A DNA stretch of 64,000 bases from Clostridium_AT radicumherbarum (GCF_045310525.1 NZ_JBJHZY010000002.1:620001-684000); one strand, 5' to 3'. Counted from the stretch's first letter, positions 50,373 through 59,683 are shown. Notes: generated by a model not told the origin, from the sequence alone. Numbers and translations: made by a program.

Positions 50373-51887
50373 GTGGGAGAAAAAGTTTTAAAAGAAAAGT
50401 TTATTAATAAAGATATACAGGGAAAAGAGTATAACAAAATGCTGCTTATAATTGCAATGATGATCGGATCATTTGTTACAATTCTAAACCAGACAATACT
50501 TTCTACTGCGCTGCCTCAGATAATGGGGTATTTTAAAATAACTGCAAGCACAGTACAGTGGCTTACAACAGCATTTATGCTTGTTAATGCCATAATGATT
50601 CCTTTAACAGCACTGCTGCTTGAGAAAATATCAACCAGAAATTTATTTATGTTTTCTATGTTTATGTTTGGCATTGGAACTATTCTATGCGCCCTATCTA
50701 CAAGCTTTGAATTTCTTCTTATTGGAAGAATAGTCCAAGCCATTGGAGCAGGAATAATAGCACCTTTAATAAATACAGCGCTTCTTATGGTTTTTCCACC
50801 TGAAAAAAGGGGCTCAGCTATGGGTATGTATGGCTTAGTTATATGTTTCGCCCCTGCTATAGGACCTACTCTATCTGGACTCATAATTGATAGATGGAAC
50901 TGGCATTATTTATTCTATATTTTAATTCCTATTGTGGTTTTAGATATAATTTTTTCATATTTCTTTATGAAGGATGTTATACCATTGAAAAATCTTAAGA
51001 TTGATTTCCTATCTATTATTCTATCAACAGCAGGGTTTGGATTAATGCTGTATGGATTTAGTAATGCAGGAAATAAGGGATGGTCTGATATAAGTGTTAT
51101 TTCAACTATAATTGTTGGAACGATAATAAGTGCTTTATTTGTATGGCGTCAGGTTTCAATGGATCATCCAATGCTTGAAATGCGTGTCTTTAAATCCGAA
51201 ATCTTTACATTGACTACAGTAATAGGAAGTATTTTAAATATAGCATCTGTGGGAGCAGGTATTATAATGCCTATTTTCCTTCAAAATATTCTTGGAAAAT
51301 CTGCCTTTACCAGCGGTCTAACTCTTCTGCCAGGTGCACTACTTATGGCATTTATGATGCTAGTATCAGGTCGTCTATTTGATAAGTATGGTGTAAAGAA
51401 GCTTGCCATACCCGGAATTATTCTATTGGTTATTGCTTCTTTACCTTTCTCAAAATTGCATAAGGATACATCCGTTACATTTATTGCTGTGCTATATGCT
51501 ATTAGATATATTGGAATTGCACTTGTTATAATGCCAATGCAAACAGCTGGAATGAATGCTTTGCCTAATAAACTCCTGGCACACGCCTCCGCTGTAATTA
51601 ATATGGCTAAACAAGTAGCAGGATCTCTTGGGTCTGCAGTGCTGATAACTGTAATGTCTAATGTTACTGCTTCTAATGCTCCTGATAAAGCCCTTATTAA
51701 AACAAATGCGGCACTATATAAGTCAGGAATGCTTGATGCTGCACTAAAGGGTGTTAATACTACATTTATATTAGTTATAGCTATAACTGTGTTTTCTTTA
51801 GTTCTGTCCTTCTTCTTAAAGGATAAAGAGAAAAACAAAATACCATTTAAAAATAACAATAATGTAAACCAAGAAGTGGCAGTATAA
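50373..51887 (+). CDS. DHA2-family MFS multidrug exporter (EmrB/QacA type)
   Basis: A 504-residue membrane protein with 14 helices. Typical sequence features: ILNQTILSTALPQIMGYF near residue 35, STVQWLTTAFMLVNAIMIP, GRIVQAIGAGIIAPLINTAL and FPPEKRGSAMGMYGLVICFAP, plus SGRLFDKYGVKKLA in the second half. It exports hydrophobic compounds by proton antiport. The start is a GTG with AGAGG upstream. It forms an operon with the PadR regulator. Unlike the MFS gene at 41671, it has the ordinary family length. Confidence 0.9.
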   Translation: MGEKVLKEKFINKDIQGKEYNKMLLIIAMMIGSFVTILNQTILSTALPQIMGYFKITASTVQWLTTAFMLVNAIMIPLTALLLEKISTRNLFMFSMFMFGIGTILCALSTSFEFLLIGRIVQAIGAGIIAPLINTALLMVFPPEKRGSAMGMYGLVICFAPAIGPTLSGLIIDRWNWHYLFYILIPIVVLDIIFSYFFMKDVIPLKNLKIDFLSIILSTAGFGLMLYGFSNAGNKGWSDISVISTIIVGTIISALFVWRQVSMDHPMLEMRVFKSEIFTLTTVIGSILNIASVGAGIIMPIFLQNILGKSAFTSGLTLLPGALLMAFMMLVSGRLFDKYGVKKLAIPGIILLVIASLPFSKLHKDTSVTFIAVLYAIRYIGIALVIMPMQTAGMNALPNKLLAHASAVINMAKQVAGSLGSAVLITVMSNVTASNAPDKALIKTNAALYKSGMLDAALKGVNTTFILVIAITVFSLVLSFFLKDKEKNKIPFKNNNNVNQEVAV

Positions 51888-51903
51888 TTGAACGCAAATA
51901 GTT

Positions 51904-51928
51904 AAAGAGAGGATATCCTCTCTTTTTC
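51904..51928. terminator. Terminator after the PadR/MFS operon
   Basis: Perfect palindrome AAAGAGAGGAT/ATCCTCTCTTT followed by T residues. Confidence 0.88.
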
Positions 51929-51961
51929 GTTTATGCTCTCACAAATAAATTTCTTATGGCT

Positions 51962-53353
51962 TTATGCATGCCTTATATTTGTAAATTCAGATATTTCCTT
52001 GTTAATCGTACACAAATCATCCAAACAAATGTCATGAATATTTGAATGTCCAGTAATTCTTCCAAAGGTTTTAACCTCTTCGAAGGAAACATTTAAAAAA
52101 TTTGTTAATCTCTTAGCTGCAGCTTCTATATTTAGTCTTTTTCTAATTTCCGGATCTTGCGTTGCAATACCTACAGGGCATAATCCACTTCCACAAATTC
52201 GATACTGTTGACATGCTGCTGCCATTAAAGTTGCTGAAGCTATTGCAACTGCATCTGCACCCATAGCCAGTGCCTTTACAAAATCAGAAGATACCCTTAG
52301 TCCTCCAGTAATTACAAGTTGTATATCTGATTGAAGGTCATCTAAATATTTTCTTGCTCTATATAATGCATAAATTGTGGGAACACTTGTGGCATCCCTA
52401 ATTATCTGAGGACTTGCTGCAGTTGCTCCGCCTCTTCCATCAATTGTAATGAAATCAGGTTCGGCAAAAACACAATATTCCATATCACTTTCAATTTTGC
52501 ATGCAGCAATTTTAATTCCAATTGGTCTTCCGCCTGATTCATTTCTTAGTTTACTTACTAACGCTTTCAAATCTTCTTTTGAATTAATATTCTCAAATCT
52601 AGATGGACTAATAACATCCTTTCCCATTGGTTTATTTCTTATTTCGGCTATTTCCTTAGTTACTTTGGGACCTGGAAGAAGTCCGCCCATTCCAGGTTTG
52701 CTTCCTTGTCCGATTTTAATTTCAATTGCATCTGAATTTTGAAGATTTTCCTTAGTAACGCTATAAAGATTAGGCACATATTCAAATATGTATTTATAAG
52801 AAGCATCCATTTCTTCTTTAAGAATTCCACCTTCGCCGCTGCACATAGCAGTTCTAGCCATTGCACTTCCTTTTGCTAATGCAATTTTTGTTTCTTTAGA
52901 TAAAGCTCCAAATGACATATGTGAAATATAAACAGGATTCTCAAGTATCATAGGCTTCTTTGCATTTTTACCAATTATTGTTGTGGTGTTAACTTCAGCA
53001 AATTCATCTAAAGGAGGTGGATTTAGCTGATTTCCCAAAATAAGAATATCGTCCCAATTAGGAATATACATTCTAGTACCCATTGAACCAACGATTTGCT
53101 TTCCTGTAACTGCCATCTGATGTATTTCATCCATATAACGGTTACTTTTATCATCCCTTGCATATTCCTTTGGATAAGATAAATCATCTTCATTTTGATA
53201 CACCTGAATATCCCCATTTTCTTTTTTGTTTATTTCTTTAATGTCTGTTATTTTTTCAAAAGCACTTGCTGGCTGCTTACACACAGGACATTCTTCAGGT
53301 GGCGTTTCCCCTCTATACACATAACCGCAAACTTTGCACTTATAAGTTGCCAT
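51962..53353 (-). CDS. Rubredoxin-like domain fused to glutamate-synthase FMN domain
   Basis: A 463-residue protein. Residues 1-40 form a rubredoxin-type iron site: C6, C9, C22, C25 in YKCKVCGYVY and CPVCKQPASAF. Residues 95-450 are the FMN-binding central domain of glutamate synthase large subunits (MSFGALSKETKIALAKG, IKIGQGSKPGMGGLLPG, DFITIDGRGGATAASPQ, GSGLCPVGIATQDP with 3Fe-4S cysteines). The glutaminase and GltB C-terminal domains are missing. Stand-alone GltB-like proteins with ferredoxin or rubredoxin modules occur in anaerobes; their true reaction is uncertain. Confidence 0.87.
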   Translation of the reverse strand: MATYKCKVCGYVYRGETPPEECPVCKQPASAFEKITDIKEINKKENGDIQVYQNEDDLSYPKEYARDDKSNRYMDEIHQMAVTGKQIVGSMGTRMYIPNWDDILILGNQLNPPPLDEFAEVNTTTIIGKNAKKPMILENPVYISHMSFGALSKETKIALAKGSAMARTAMCSGEGGILKEEMDASYKYIFEYVPNLYSVTKENLQNSDAIEIKIGQGSKPGMGGLLPGPKVTKEIAEIRNKPMGKDVISPSRFENINSKEDLKALVSKLRNESGGRPIGIKIAACKIESDMEYCVFAEPDFITIDGRGGATAASPQIIRDATSVPTIYALYRARKYLDDLQSDIQLVITGGLRVSSDFVKALAMGADAVAIASATLMAAACQQYRICGSGLCPVGIATQDPEIRKRLNIEAAAKRLTNFLNVSFEEVKTFGRITGHSNIHDICLDDLCTINKEISEFTNIRHA

Positions 53354-53440
53354 ACATCCATTCCTCCTGTTATTATTATGAGTGAATATTATCCATTTTT
53401 TTACTTTTATATGTATTAGCCAATATTATTTAAGGCATAT

Positions 53441-53477
53441 AAAAACTACATTCATTAATATTCTGAATGTAGTTTTT
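53441..53477. terminator. Perfect hairpin in the divergent region before the CDGSH gene
   Basis: AAAAACTACATTCA/TGAATGTAGTTTTT, 14 bp, nine-base loop. It lies upstream of both flanking genes, so it is either an attenuator in one leader or a remnant of a lost gene. No gene was found between 53354 and 53641. Confidence 0.6.
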
Positions 53478-53641
53478 ACTTTTGGTATTATTTTATACAA
53501 CAGAGAGCTATTGCTATATAACCAAGGTAATGATAACTGGATATATACTGACAATTATGAGTATGTAATTTAAAATATGAGTATATATAAAAACAAATTA
53601 GATATACTAAACACAGAAATAAAAAAGGAAGGTGTGTAATT

Positions 53642-53839
53642 ATGGCAAATGTTAAGATTCAGGCAATTGATGACGGTCCATTTATGGTTAAGGGTGAAGT
53701 TGAAATAGTTGATGGTGAAGGAAATACAATGGATACGAAGGAAGAATGTTATTTATGTAGATGCGGCTTATCGAAAAATAAACCCTATTGTGACGGTTCT
53801 CACAAGGATAAGTTTCAGAGTAGAGATAGGGCAAAATAA
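53642..53839 (+). CDS. CDGSH-type iron-sulfur protein
   Basis: A 65-residue protein. The CDGSH signature is complete: C39, C41, then P48, C50 D51 G52 S53 H54, binding a [2Fe-2S] cluster with three Cys and one His. C36 gives an extra Cys nearby. Bacterial versions are linked with iron, sulfur or redox stress. AAGGAAGGTG precedes ATG. It is divergent from the rubredoxin/GltS fusion and ends at a perfect terminator. Confidence 0.92.
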   Translation: MANVKIQAIDDGPFMVKGEVEIVDGEGNTMDTKEECYLCRCGLSKNKPYCDGSHKDKFQSRDRAK

Positions 53840-53846
53840 TCTTAAT

Positions 53847-53878
53847 AAAAAAGTCTATGTTAATTTATAGACTTTTTT
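53847..53878. terminator. Bidirectional terminator
   Basis: Perfect 12-bp stem AAAAAAGTCTAT/ATAGACTTTTTT, with runs suiting both the CDGSH gene and the convergent HxlR gene. Confidence 0.92.
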
Positions 53879-53888
53879 AGTTATCTTT

Positions 53889-54218
53889 TCATTTATTCAA
53901 TAAGTACTTTTCACTCCATTCACCTATTTCTACTATTATAGGTATAAATGCTTGTCCAACTTTCGTAAGTGAATATTCAACTTTAGGAGGTATTTCATTA
54001 TAAATCTTACGTGTAATTATCTCTTTACTCTCAAGTTCTCTTAGTTGCTTTGTTAATACCGATTGAGAAATATTTTTAGGCAGCATTCTATGAAGTTCAT
54101 TAAATCGTACTGCACCATTTCTTAAATTCCATATAATTGCAATTTTCCATTTTCCGCCTATTGCTGAAGCTCCAGCACCAACTGGACAGACTCCATTAAT
54201 ATATTCAAAATCCCTCAT
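53889..54218 (-). CDS. HxlR-family regulator
   Basis: A 109-residue winged-helix regulator: VCPVGAGASAIGGKWKIAII (with Cys 11 in the usual sensor position), RFNELHRMLPKNISQSVLTK and RELESKEIITRKIYNEIPPKVEYSLT. It is divergent from the PNPOx-type gene at 54351 and shares with it a region holding two TTAGC dyads. A GGAGG site precedes ATG. It probably represses that gene and itself in response to an electrophile. Confidence 0.9.
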   Translation of the reverse strand: MRDFEYINGVCPVGAGASAIGGKWKIAIIWNLRNGAVRFNELHRMLPKNISQSVLTKQLRELESKEIITRKIYNEIPPKVEYSLTKVGQAFIPIIVEIGEWSEKYLLNK

Positions 54219-54232
54219 AATTCCTCCAATAA

Positions 54233-54308
54233 TGCTAAATTAGCACTAACACTTAAAAATATCAGTACTTGATATAATTATTATACATTGCTAAACTGAC
54301 ATTAGCAA
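54233..54308. promoter_or_regulatory. Two HxlR operator candidates
   Basis: TGCTAA-A-TTAGCA (54233-54245) and TTGCTAA-N7-TTAGCAA (54288-54308) lie between the divergent HxlR and PNPOx genes, one close to each start codon. Confidence 0.6.
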
Positions 54309-54350
54309 ATCACAGTATTATATTTGTAAAAAAATCAAGGAGGAAATATT

Positions 54351-54803
54351 ATGTCAAACACATTTGAAACAATGAGTTCTTACCTCAAACAACACTCAAT
54401 TTTAACATTATCAACCATAGGTACTAATGGTACGCCAGCTTTAGATACTGTTGACTATATGTGGACAGGTGAAAAGCTATTTTTCTTTACTGATATCCGT
54501 TCAAGAAAAGCTGCTAATATGAAAAATAACCCATCAATAGTCGCTATAGTTGCAGAAAAGGATACAGAATTTTTCTCAGCAAAATCTGTTGAAATCTATG
54601 GTACTTCCAGAATATGCGAAGATCCAGCTAAAATTAATGCTTACATGCAAAATTTCATGGCTCGCAGACCTCAGTTTGCATCACAACAGCCAAATCCTGA
54701 AATGCAGAAGAATATGGTAGTATATGAAGTGATTCCTACAAAGCTGCGTATGTTAGACAACACAATTGCACCTGGTAATATTGATGAACTAGAATTGGTT
54801 TAA
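54351..54803 (+). CDS. PNPOx-like flavin-binding protein (general stress protein 26 type)
   Basis: A 150-residue split-barrel protein. The pattern SILTLSTIGTNGTPALDTVDY, EKLFFFTDIRSRKAANMKNNP and SVEIYGTSRICEDPAKI matches pyridoxamine-phosphate-oxidase-like proteins of the GSP26 group that bind FMN. The substrate is unknown. AGGAGG precedes ATG. It is controlled from the region shared with an HxlR regulator, as several flavin reductases are. Confidence 0.87.
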   Translation: MSNTFETMSSYLKQHSILTLSTIGTNGTPALDTVDYMWTGEKLFFFTDIRSRKAANMKNNPSIVAIVAEKDTEFFSAKSVEIYGTSRICEDPAKINAYMQNFMARRPQFASQQPNPEMQKNMVVYEVIPTKLRMLDNTIAPGNIDELELV

Positions 54804-54829
54804 TTCATTTAATAACCAGACTATTTAAA

Positions 54830-54856
54830 AATCACCGTATAAAATATACGGTGATT
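54830..54856. terminator. Terminator after the PNPOx gene
   Basis: Perfect 12-bp stem AATCACCGTATA/TATACGGTGATT with a three-base loop. Confidence 0.82.
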
Positions 54857-54905
54857 CTCAATACAAAATCCATGTTATTTTTAGGCTTGCACCTGTAATA
54901 AGAAC

Positions 54906-56012
54906 CTAAACTGCAACCCTTGCCTGTTCTAATATATTAGTCAGGGCATATATGAAAGCTTCGTTCTGCTCCATAGTTCCGATTGTAACTCTCATCCACC
55001 CTGGCATTCCAAGTAAGAAACCTGGCCTTACAATAATTCCTCTTTTTAAGAGCTCGTTAAATACCAGTTTATCATCTAATTTTGAACTAACCATAATGAA
55101 GTTAGCATTGGTTTCAATGTATAGAAGTCCCAACTTCTTAAATTCAGAATATAAATAATCCCTTCCTTTTATGTTCGTTTCATAAACATAATTTAAGTAT
55201 TCACTATCATTTATTGCAGCTGTAGCAGCCTTTTGAGCAAATAAATTTACATCAAAGGGACCTACTACAGTATTGAAGTATTTTACTATTTCCTCATTGG
55301 CAATTCCATAACCGCATCTTAGTCCTGCTAGTCCATAGGCCTTTGAAAAAGTTCTTAATATTATCATATTAGGGTGACTTTCTAAAAGCTGAAGGGTGTC
55401 TGGATAATCTTCATCTGTAACATATTCAATGTAGGCCTCATCCATAATCATGAATACGTTTTCAGGAATTTTACTGATAATTCCTTCTAAGTCTTGTTTC
55501 TTGAATATAGTTCCTGTAGGGTTGTTTGGATTACACAGCCATATTAATTTAGTTTTTTCATTTATACAATCAACCATAGCGTCAACATCTAAACCATGAT
55601 TCTTCATGGGCACGATTATTGATTTTCCCCCCATAAGCTTTGTAGCTGCATCGTAACGTGAAAAAGTTACCTCAGCCATTATGCTTTCATCACCAGGTTT
55701 TAATAGTGTATCACAAATAACTCTGATAAGCAGATCTGAACCTGCTCCACAGAAGATTTGAGATGTTTTTACCCCTAATTTTCTAGAAATAGCTGCTTTC
55801 AGTTCAAAATTTGATGCGTCTGGATACAGACAAGTTTCATCAATTGTTTCCTGTAGTACCTTTTTTACCTTAGGAGAACATCCAAGTGGGTTTTCATTTG
55901 ATGCAAGTTTAATAACTTCCTCAAGCCCAAGTTCTCTTTTAACCTCACTAATGGGCTTGCCAGCAACATACATCTCCATGCTGAATACTTCTTCCCTTAT
56001 ACCATACCCCAT
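54906..56012 (-). CDS. hisC: Histidinol-phosphate aminotransferase-type enzyme
   Basis: A 368-residue class-II PLP aminotransferase. Features: KLASNENPLGCSPKV at the N-terminus, WLCNPNNPTGTIF, MIMDEAYIEYV, and the PLP Lys in TFSKAYGLAGLRCGYGIA; R in PGWMRVTIGTMEQN binds the substrate carboxylate. HisC transfers the amino group from glutamate to imidazole-acetol phosphate; paralogues act on aromatic amino acids. No other his gene is beside it, so an aromatic role is possible. A GGGGGT site supports 56012 over 56027. Confidence 0.85.
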   Translation of the reverse strand: MGYGIREEVFSMEMYVAGKPISEVKRELGLEEVIKLASNENPLGCSPKVKKVLQETIDETCLYPDASNFELKAAISRKLGVKTSQIFCGAGSDLLIRVICDTLLKPGDESIMAEVTFSRYDAATKLMGGKSIIVPMKNHGLDVDAMVDCINEKTKLIWLCNPNNPTGTIFKKQDLEGIISKIPENVFMIMDEAYIEYVTDEDYPDTLQLLESHPNMIILRTFSKAYGLAGLRCGYGIANEEIVKYFNTVVGPFDVNLFAQKAATAAINDSEYLNYVYETNIKGRDYLYSEFKKLGLLYIETNANFIMVSSKLDDKLVFNELLKRGIIVRPGFLLGMPGWMRVTIGTMEQNEAFIYALTNILEQARVAV

Positions 56013-56047
56013 TAAAAATACCCCCATAATTATATTTATAATTAAAA

Positions 56048-56097
56048 ATTAATAATTAAAATTTTGTTTGATCCCCCATAATTGTTAATTATTAATT
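56048..56097. repeat. AT-only inverted repeat upstream of hisC
   Basis: AATTAATAATTAAAATT and AATTGTTAATTATTAATT are inverted arms separated by a 15-base loop. It lies between murB and hisC on the minus strand. The TTAATAATT core recalls the hairpins before glpA but lacks their SD-like boxes. Confidence 0.5.
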
Positions 56098-56130
56098 GTA
56101 ATTACCTTAAATTATGTGCTACCCTAGTTG

Positions 56131-57048
56131 CTATTTTTCTTCCCCAATAATTCTCACTTCTGGATGAAGTTCTACGTTGTATCTTTCCTTAATCACTTCT
56201 TGAACATATTCTATAAGTGATAAAACGTCCTTTGCAGTTGCGCCGCCTTTATTTATAATAAAGCCTGCATGCTTTTGTGAGACCTCAGCTCCCCCGATAC
56301 TGTAGCCTTTTAAAGCACTTTCTTCTATAAGTTGTCCTGTAAAATATCCTTCGGGCCTTTTAAAGGTGCTGCCTGCTGAAGGGTACTCCAATGGCTGTTT
56401 ATCTTCTCTTCTTCTTGTTAATTCATCTATTCTGTTTTTAATTTTCTCATGATCACCTTTTTTTAATTTAAAGCTGGCTTCAAGAACAGCATAGCCATGT
56501 TTTTGGACAGCACTTGTTCTATAGCCAAGATCAAGCTGCTCTCTATCTAAATTTATAAGATTTCCTTCTTTATCAACTACAAGGGCACTGTATATTACTT
56601 GGCTTACTTCTCCATTATAGGCTCCTGCATTCATTGTAACAGCTCCACCTACTGTACCAGGAATACCACAGGCGAATTCAAAGCCTGTTAGGTCATTAGT
56701 AAGTGCTGCATCAGAAACCTTGCATAGGTCAGCGCCGCCTTGAACAATTACCATTTCTTCCTGAACCTTTATAGTATCAAGTTTTGTAAGCTTAATAATA
56801 ACACCTCGATAGCCACCGTCTCTTACTACAAGGTTAGATCCTCTTCCTATTATATAAAAGGGTATCCTATCTTCATTGCATAACTTTATAATATTAACAA
56901 CTTCCTCGAAAGTTTTGGGGTATACTAATATATCAGCAGGACCCCCAACCTTAAAAGACGTATGGTTCTTCATTGGCTCATTTATTGCTATATCGTCAAC
57001 TTTCAAAAGCTTTGAAAGTTTACTACTAAAGTTTTCATATTGGTTCAT
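56131..57048 (-). CDS. murB: UDP-N-acetylenolpyruvoylglucosamine reductase
   Basis: A 305-residue FAD enzyme reducing UDP-GlcNAc-enolpyruvate to UDP-MurNAc in peptidoglycan synthesis. The FAD domain contains NHTSFKVGGPADILVYP, IIGRGSNLVVRDGGYRG, and GIPGTVGGAVTMNAGAYNGE; the catalytic segment YPSAGSTFKRP and C-terminal LHPEVRIIGE match type IIb MurB. GAGGAG before 57048 decides the start against 57066. It is followed by hisC after about 120 bases. Confidence 0.95.
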   Translation of the reverse strand: MNQYENFSSKLSKLLKVDDIAINEPMKNHTSFKVGGPADILVYPKTFEEVVNIIKLCNEDRIPFYIIGRGSNLVVRDGGYRGVIIKLTKLDTIKVQEEMVIVQGGADLCKVSDAALTNDLTGFEFACGIPGTVGGAVTMNAGAYNGEVSQVIYSALVVDKEGNLINLDREQLDLGYRTSAVQKHGYAVLEASFKLKKGDHEKIKNRIDELTRRREDKQPLEYPSAGSTFKRPEGYFTGQLIEESALKGYSIGGAEVSQKHAGFIINKGGATAKDVLSLIEYVQEVIKERYNVELHPEVRIIGEEK

Positions 57049-57166
57049 CTTAAATCTCCTCAACATTATTAAAGACTCACATTTCTAGTATAATTTTTCT
57101 AGCTGTATTAATCAAGTTTTAGTTTTTTATATTTTCTAATACTTCAAGTTTCTTACATATCATATA

Positions 57167-59038
57167 TTAATCTTTTCCAGCATTTCTAAAATAATCGAAT
57201 ATACTTTGTGCAGCTCTTTTATCAATTGCAGGTGTTTCTAGTAATTCTTCTACCTTGGCATTCTTTATGTTTTCAATGCTGCCAAACTTTTTTAGAAGCT
57301 CTTTCCTTCTCTTTTCTCCTACTCCCGGAATATCTTCCAAAACTGAGTGAAGGACTCTCTTATCTCTAAGGCTTCTATGATAAGTAATTGCAAATCTGTG
57401 AACCTCATCCTGAATTCTCGTTATAAGCTGCATAACATTTGAACTTGGCCTAATAAGCACCTCATTATTATTATATATTAAACCTCTGGTATTGTGCTTA
57501 TCGTCCTTAACCATGCCGCATACTGGTATATCAATATTTAAGCTGGCTAAAACTTCAAGGGCAATATTTACCTGACCCTTTCCACCGTCCATCAGTATTA
57601 AATCTGGAAAAACACAAAACTTGCCTGCACTTAATTCTAAGTTTCTTTCCTTTATCTTCTCTATTTCCTCTAATCCATGTTTAAAACGCCTTGTTAATAT
57701 TTCTCTCATGCTGTCATAGTCATTAGCACCTATAACTGACTTTATTTTAAATCTTCTATAATCACTATTTTTAGCCTTTCCGCCCTCAAAAACAATCATA
57801 CTTCCAACAGAGTCTACCCCTTGAATATTAGATATATCATAAGCCTCAATTCTATTAGGAAGCTCTTCTAAGTCTATAACAGAAGCTAATTCTTTAAGAG
57901 CAGTTTTATGAATTTCCTTGTCTTGAAGCAGTTTAAGCTTAAACTGTTCTAAGGTTAGTTTAGCATTTTTTGTAACCATTTCAAGTAAATCTTTTTTGTC
58001 ACCTCTTTGAGGAACCTTAATTGAGACTTTTGAGCCTCTTTTCATGGTAAGCCACTCCTCTATAAGCTCACTATCCTCTATGTTTTGAACAAATATATTC
58101 TTTGGCACAAAGGCAGTACCACCATAAAACTCCTTAACAAAATCAGATATTATTTCTCCATTTGAAATACCTGCTGTATTTTCAAGCATATAATTTTCTT
58201 TGCCTAAAATTTTGCCATCTCTTAAGAAAAATATCATAGCACAGGTGTCTTTCTCATCGCTGTAAATACTTATAAAGTCTTCGTCCTCAAAGTTTCCTGT
58301 TATAATCTTCTGCTTTTCTACTATTTTTAAAACCGCAGCTATTTTATCTCTATAGGAAGCTGCATTTTCAAATTCTAATTTCTCTGCCGCTGCTTCCATT
58401 TCAATCTTTAATTCCCTTAACACATGCTTATCTTTTCCCGAAAGTAGATCAATAATATCTTGTACAAGCTTTCCATAGTCTTCTTTGGAAACTAAGCCTG
58501 CACAGGGAGCGTTACATAAGCCAATATGATAATTAAGACAAGGTCTTATGTTAGTTTCACCTTCTTTAATCACCATTTTACAAGTTCTTATTGGAAATAC
58601 CTTCTTTATTAAATCAAGTGTTTCGTAGACTGCAGAAACATCAGTGTAAGGTCCAAAATATTTAGCACCGTCCTTAGCTAATATTCTTGTCATAAATACC
58701 CTAGGATAATCCTCATTTGTAGTAATTTTTATAAAAGGATAGTGTTTATCGTCTTTTAGCAAAATATTATACTTTGGCCTATACTTTTTTATAAGATTGC
58801 ACTCTAAAATAAGTGCTTCCATTTCAGAATCTGTAACTATATTTTCAAATTCAGCTATATTTTTTACCATAGCTTTAACTTTTTCAGAATGATTCTTTGA
58901 ACTCTGAAAATATTGTCTCACTCTATTTTTAAGAATCTTAGCCTTGCCAACATAAATTACTTCTCCTAAGGAGTTTTTCATTAAATACACTCCAGGCTTA
59001 TCTGGCAATATTTTTAGTTGATATTCGAAATCAAACAT
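57167..59038 (-). CDS. uvrC: Excinuclease ABC subunit C
   Basis: A 623-residue nucleotide-excision-repair nuclease. GIY-YIG domain at the N-terminus (PGVYLMKNSLGEVIYVGKAK, residues 15-34); a Cys-containing region CLNYHIGLCNAPCAG; UVR motif EAAAEKLEFENAASYRDKI near 210; RNase-H-like endonuclease domain (AYDISNIQGVDSVGSMIVFEG, DLILMDGGKGQ); and tandem HhH at the C-terminus (LEDIPGVGEKRRKELLKKFG). Length is normal. TGGAGGT precedes ATG. Confidence 0.97.
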   Translation of the reverse strand: MFDFEYQLKILPDKPGVYLMKNSLGEVIYVGKAKILKNRVRQYFQSSKNHSEKVKAMVKNIAEFENIVTDSEMEALILECNLIKKYRPKYNILLKDDKHYPFIKITTNEDYPRVFMTRILAKDGAKYFGPYTDVSAVYETLDLIKKVFPIRTCKMVIKEGETNIRPCLNYHIGLCNAPCAGLVSKEDYGKLVQDIIDLLSGKDKHVLRELKIEMEAAAEKLEFENAASYRDKIAAVLKIVEKQKIITGNFEDEDFISIYSDEKDTCAMIFFLRDGKILGKENYMLENTAGISNGEIISDFVKEFYGGTAFVPKNIFVQNIEDSELIEEWLTMKRGSKVSIKVPQRGDKKDLLEMVTKNAKLTLEQFKLKLLQDKEIHKTALKELASVIDLEELPNRIEAYDISNIQGVDSVGSMIVFEGGKAKNSDYRRFKIKSVIGANDYDSMREILTRRFKHGLEEIEKIKERNLELSAGKFCVFPDLILMDGGKGQVNIALEVLASLNIDIPVCGMVKDDKHNTRGLIYNNNEVLIRPSSNVMQLITRIQDEVHRFAITYHRSLRDKRVLHSVLEDIPGVGEKRRKELLKKFGSIENIKNAKVEELLETPAIDKRAAQSIFDYFRNAGKD

Positions 59039-59080
59039 GGTTTACCTCCATGGAAATCATTTGTGTTTTAATCTATTTAT

Positions 59081-59683
59081 CTATGTAATTGTAGGGATTT
59101 TATAAATCACATAAAGAAGTCCAATAACTACAAGTACCAGTTCGATAAATGTTCCAAACTTTGAGCCTACTTTATAGGTCAGCGGCAGCTTAATTTTCTT
59201 ATTTTTAAAGGGGTAAAAAAGAGGTATTCCTCTGTTAGTTGCCATATCCCCTAAAAGATGTGTGCTGTAACCTATAATAAAATAAGAGGTTAGATGCTTT
59301 AAATTGTATTTATCTCCAATATATCCTGCTATAAATGTAAAAGTAATCATTCCTAAAAGGCTGTGAGTAAGTCCTTCCCTATGAGAGGAAAGTCCAATTG
59401 CGATAAGAGCTGCCCCTAAAGCCTTGTAGGCGGGTTCATTTGTATATAAATAATCAAACCACAGCACTATTATACCACTACAAAAGTATAAAGTAACTTT
59501 TGTATTCTTGTTTTTAAAGGGCAGTATATATTTATTTACAATGCTCTTGGGGTGATCTAAATCTGGCAGCAGCGAGGCAGCCAAGACAACTGTCATTCCC
59601 AAATAGCTGAAGCCACCAGGTAATCTGTTACATAGAGCAATATAGGCTGCTACTCCAATTCCCGCATGTGTTTTCCCTGTCAT
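59081..59683 (-). CDS. YdjM-family membrane metal-dependent hydrolase-like protein
   Basis: A 200-residue membrane protein of the YdjM/DUF457 group (LexA-binding inner-membrane-associated putative hydrolases). It starts MTGKTHAGIGVAAYIAL; conserved His and Asp residues sit in LLPDLDHPKSIV, HREGLTHSLLGM and YSTHLLGDMATNRGIPLFYP, a set typical of a metal site near the membrane surface. The function is unknown; E. coli YdjM is SOS-induced, and uvrC lies 42 bases downstream here, which may be chance. Confidence 0.85.
   Translation of the reverse strand: MTGKTHAGIGVAAYIALCNRLPGGFSYLGMTVVLAASLLPDLDHPKSIVNKYILPFKNKNTKVTLYFCSGIIVLWFDYLYTNEPAYKALGAALIAIGLSSHREGLTHSLLGMITFTFIAGYIGDKYNLKHLTSYFIIGYSTHLLGDMATNRGIPLFYPFKNKKIKLPLTYKVGSKFGTFIELVLVVIGLLYVIYKIPTIT

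Noticed and set aside
53382..53573. 63-codon frame before the CDGSH gene
   Set aside because: It runs through a perfect hairpin, has no ribosome site and its composition is that of translated AT-rich DNA.
56048..56097. Further unit of the glpA leader hairpin family
   Set aside because: The TTAATAATT core is similar, but there is no SD-like box and such AT palindromes are expected by chance in this DNA.
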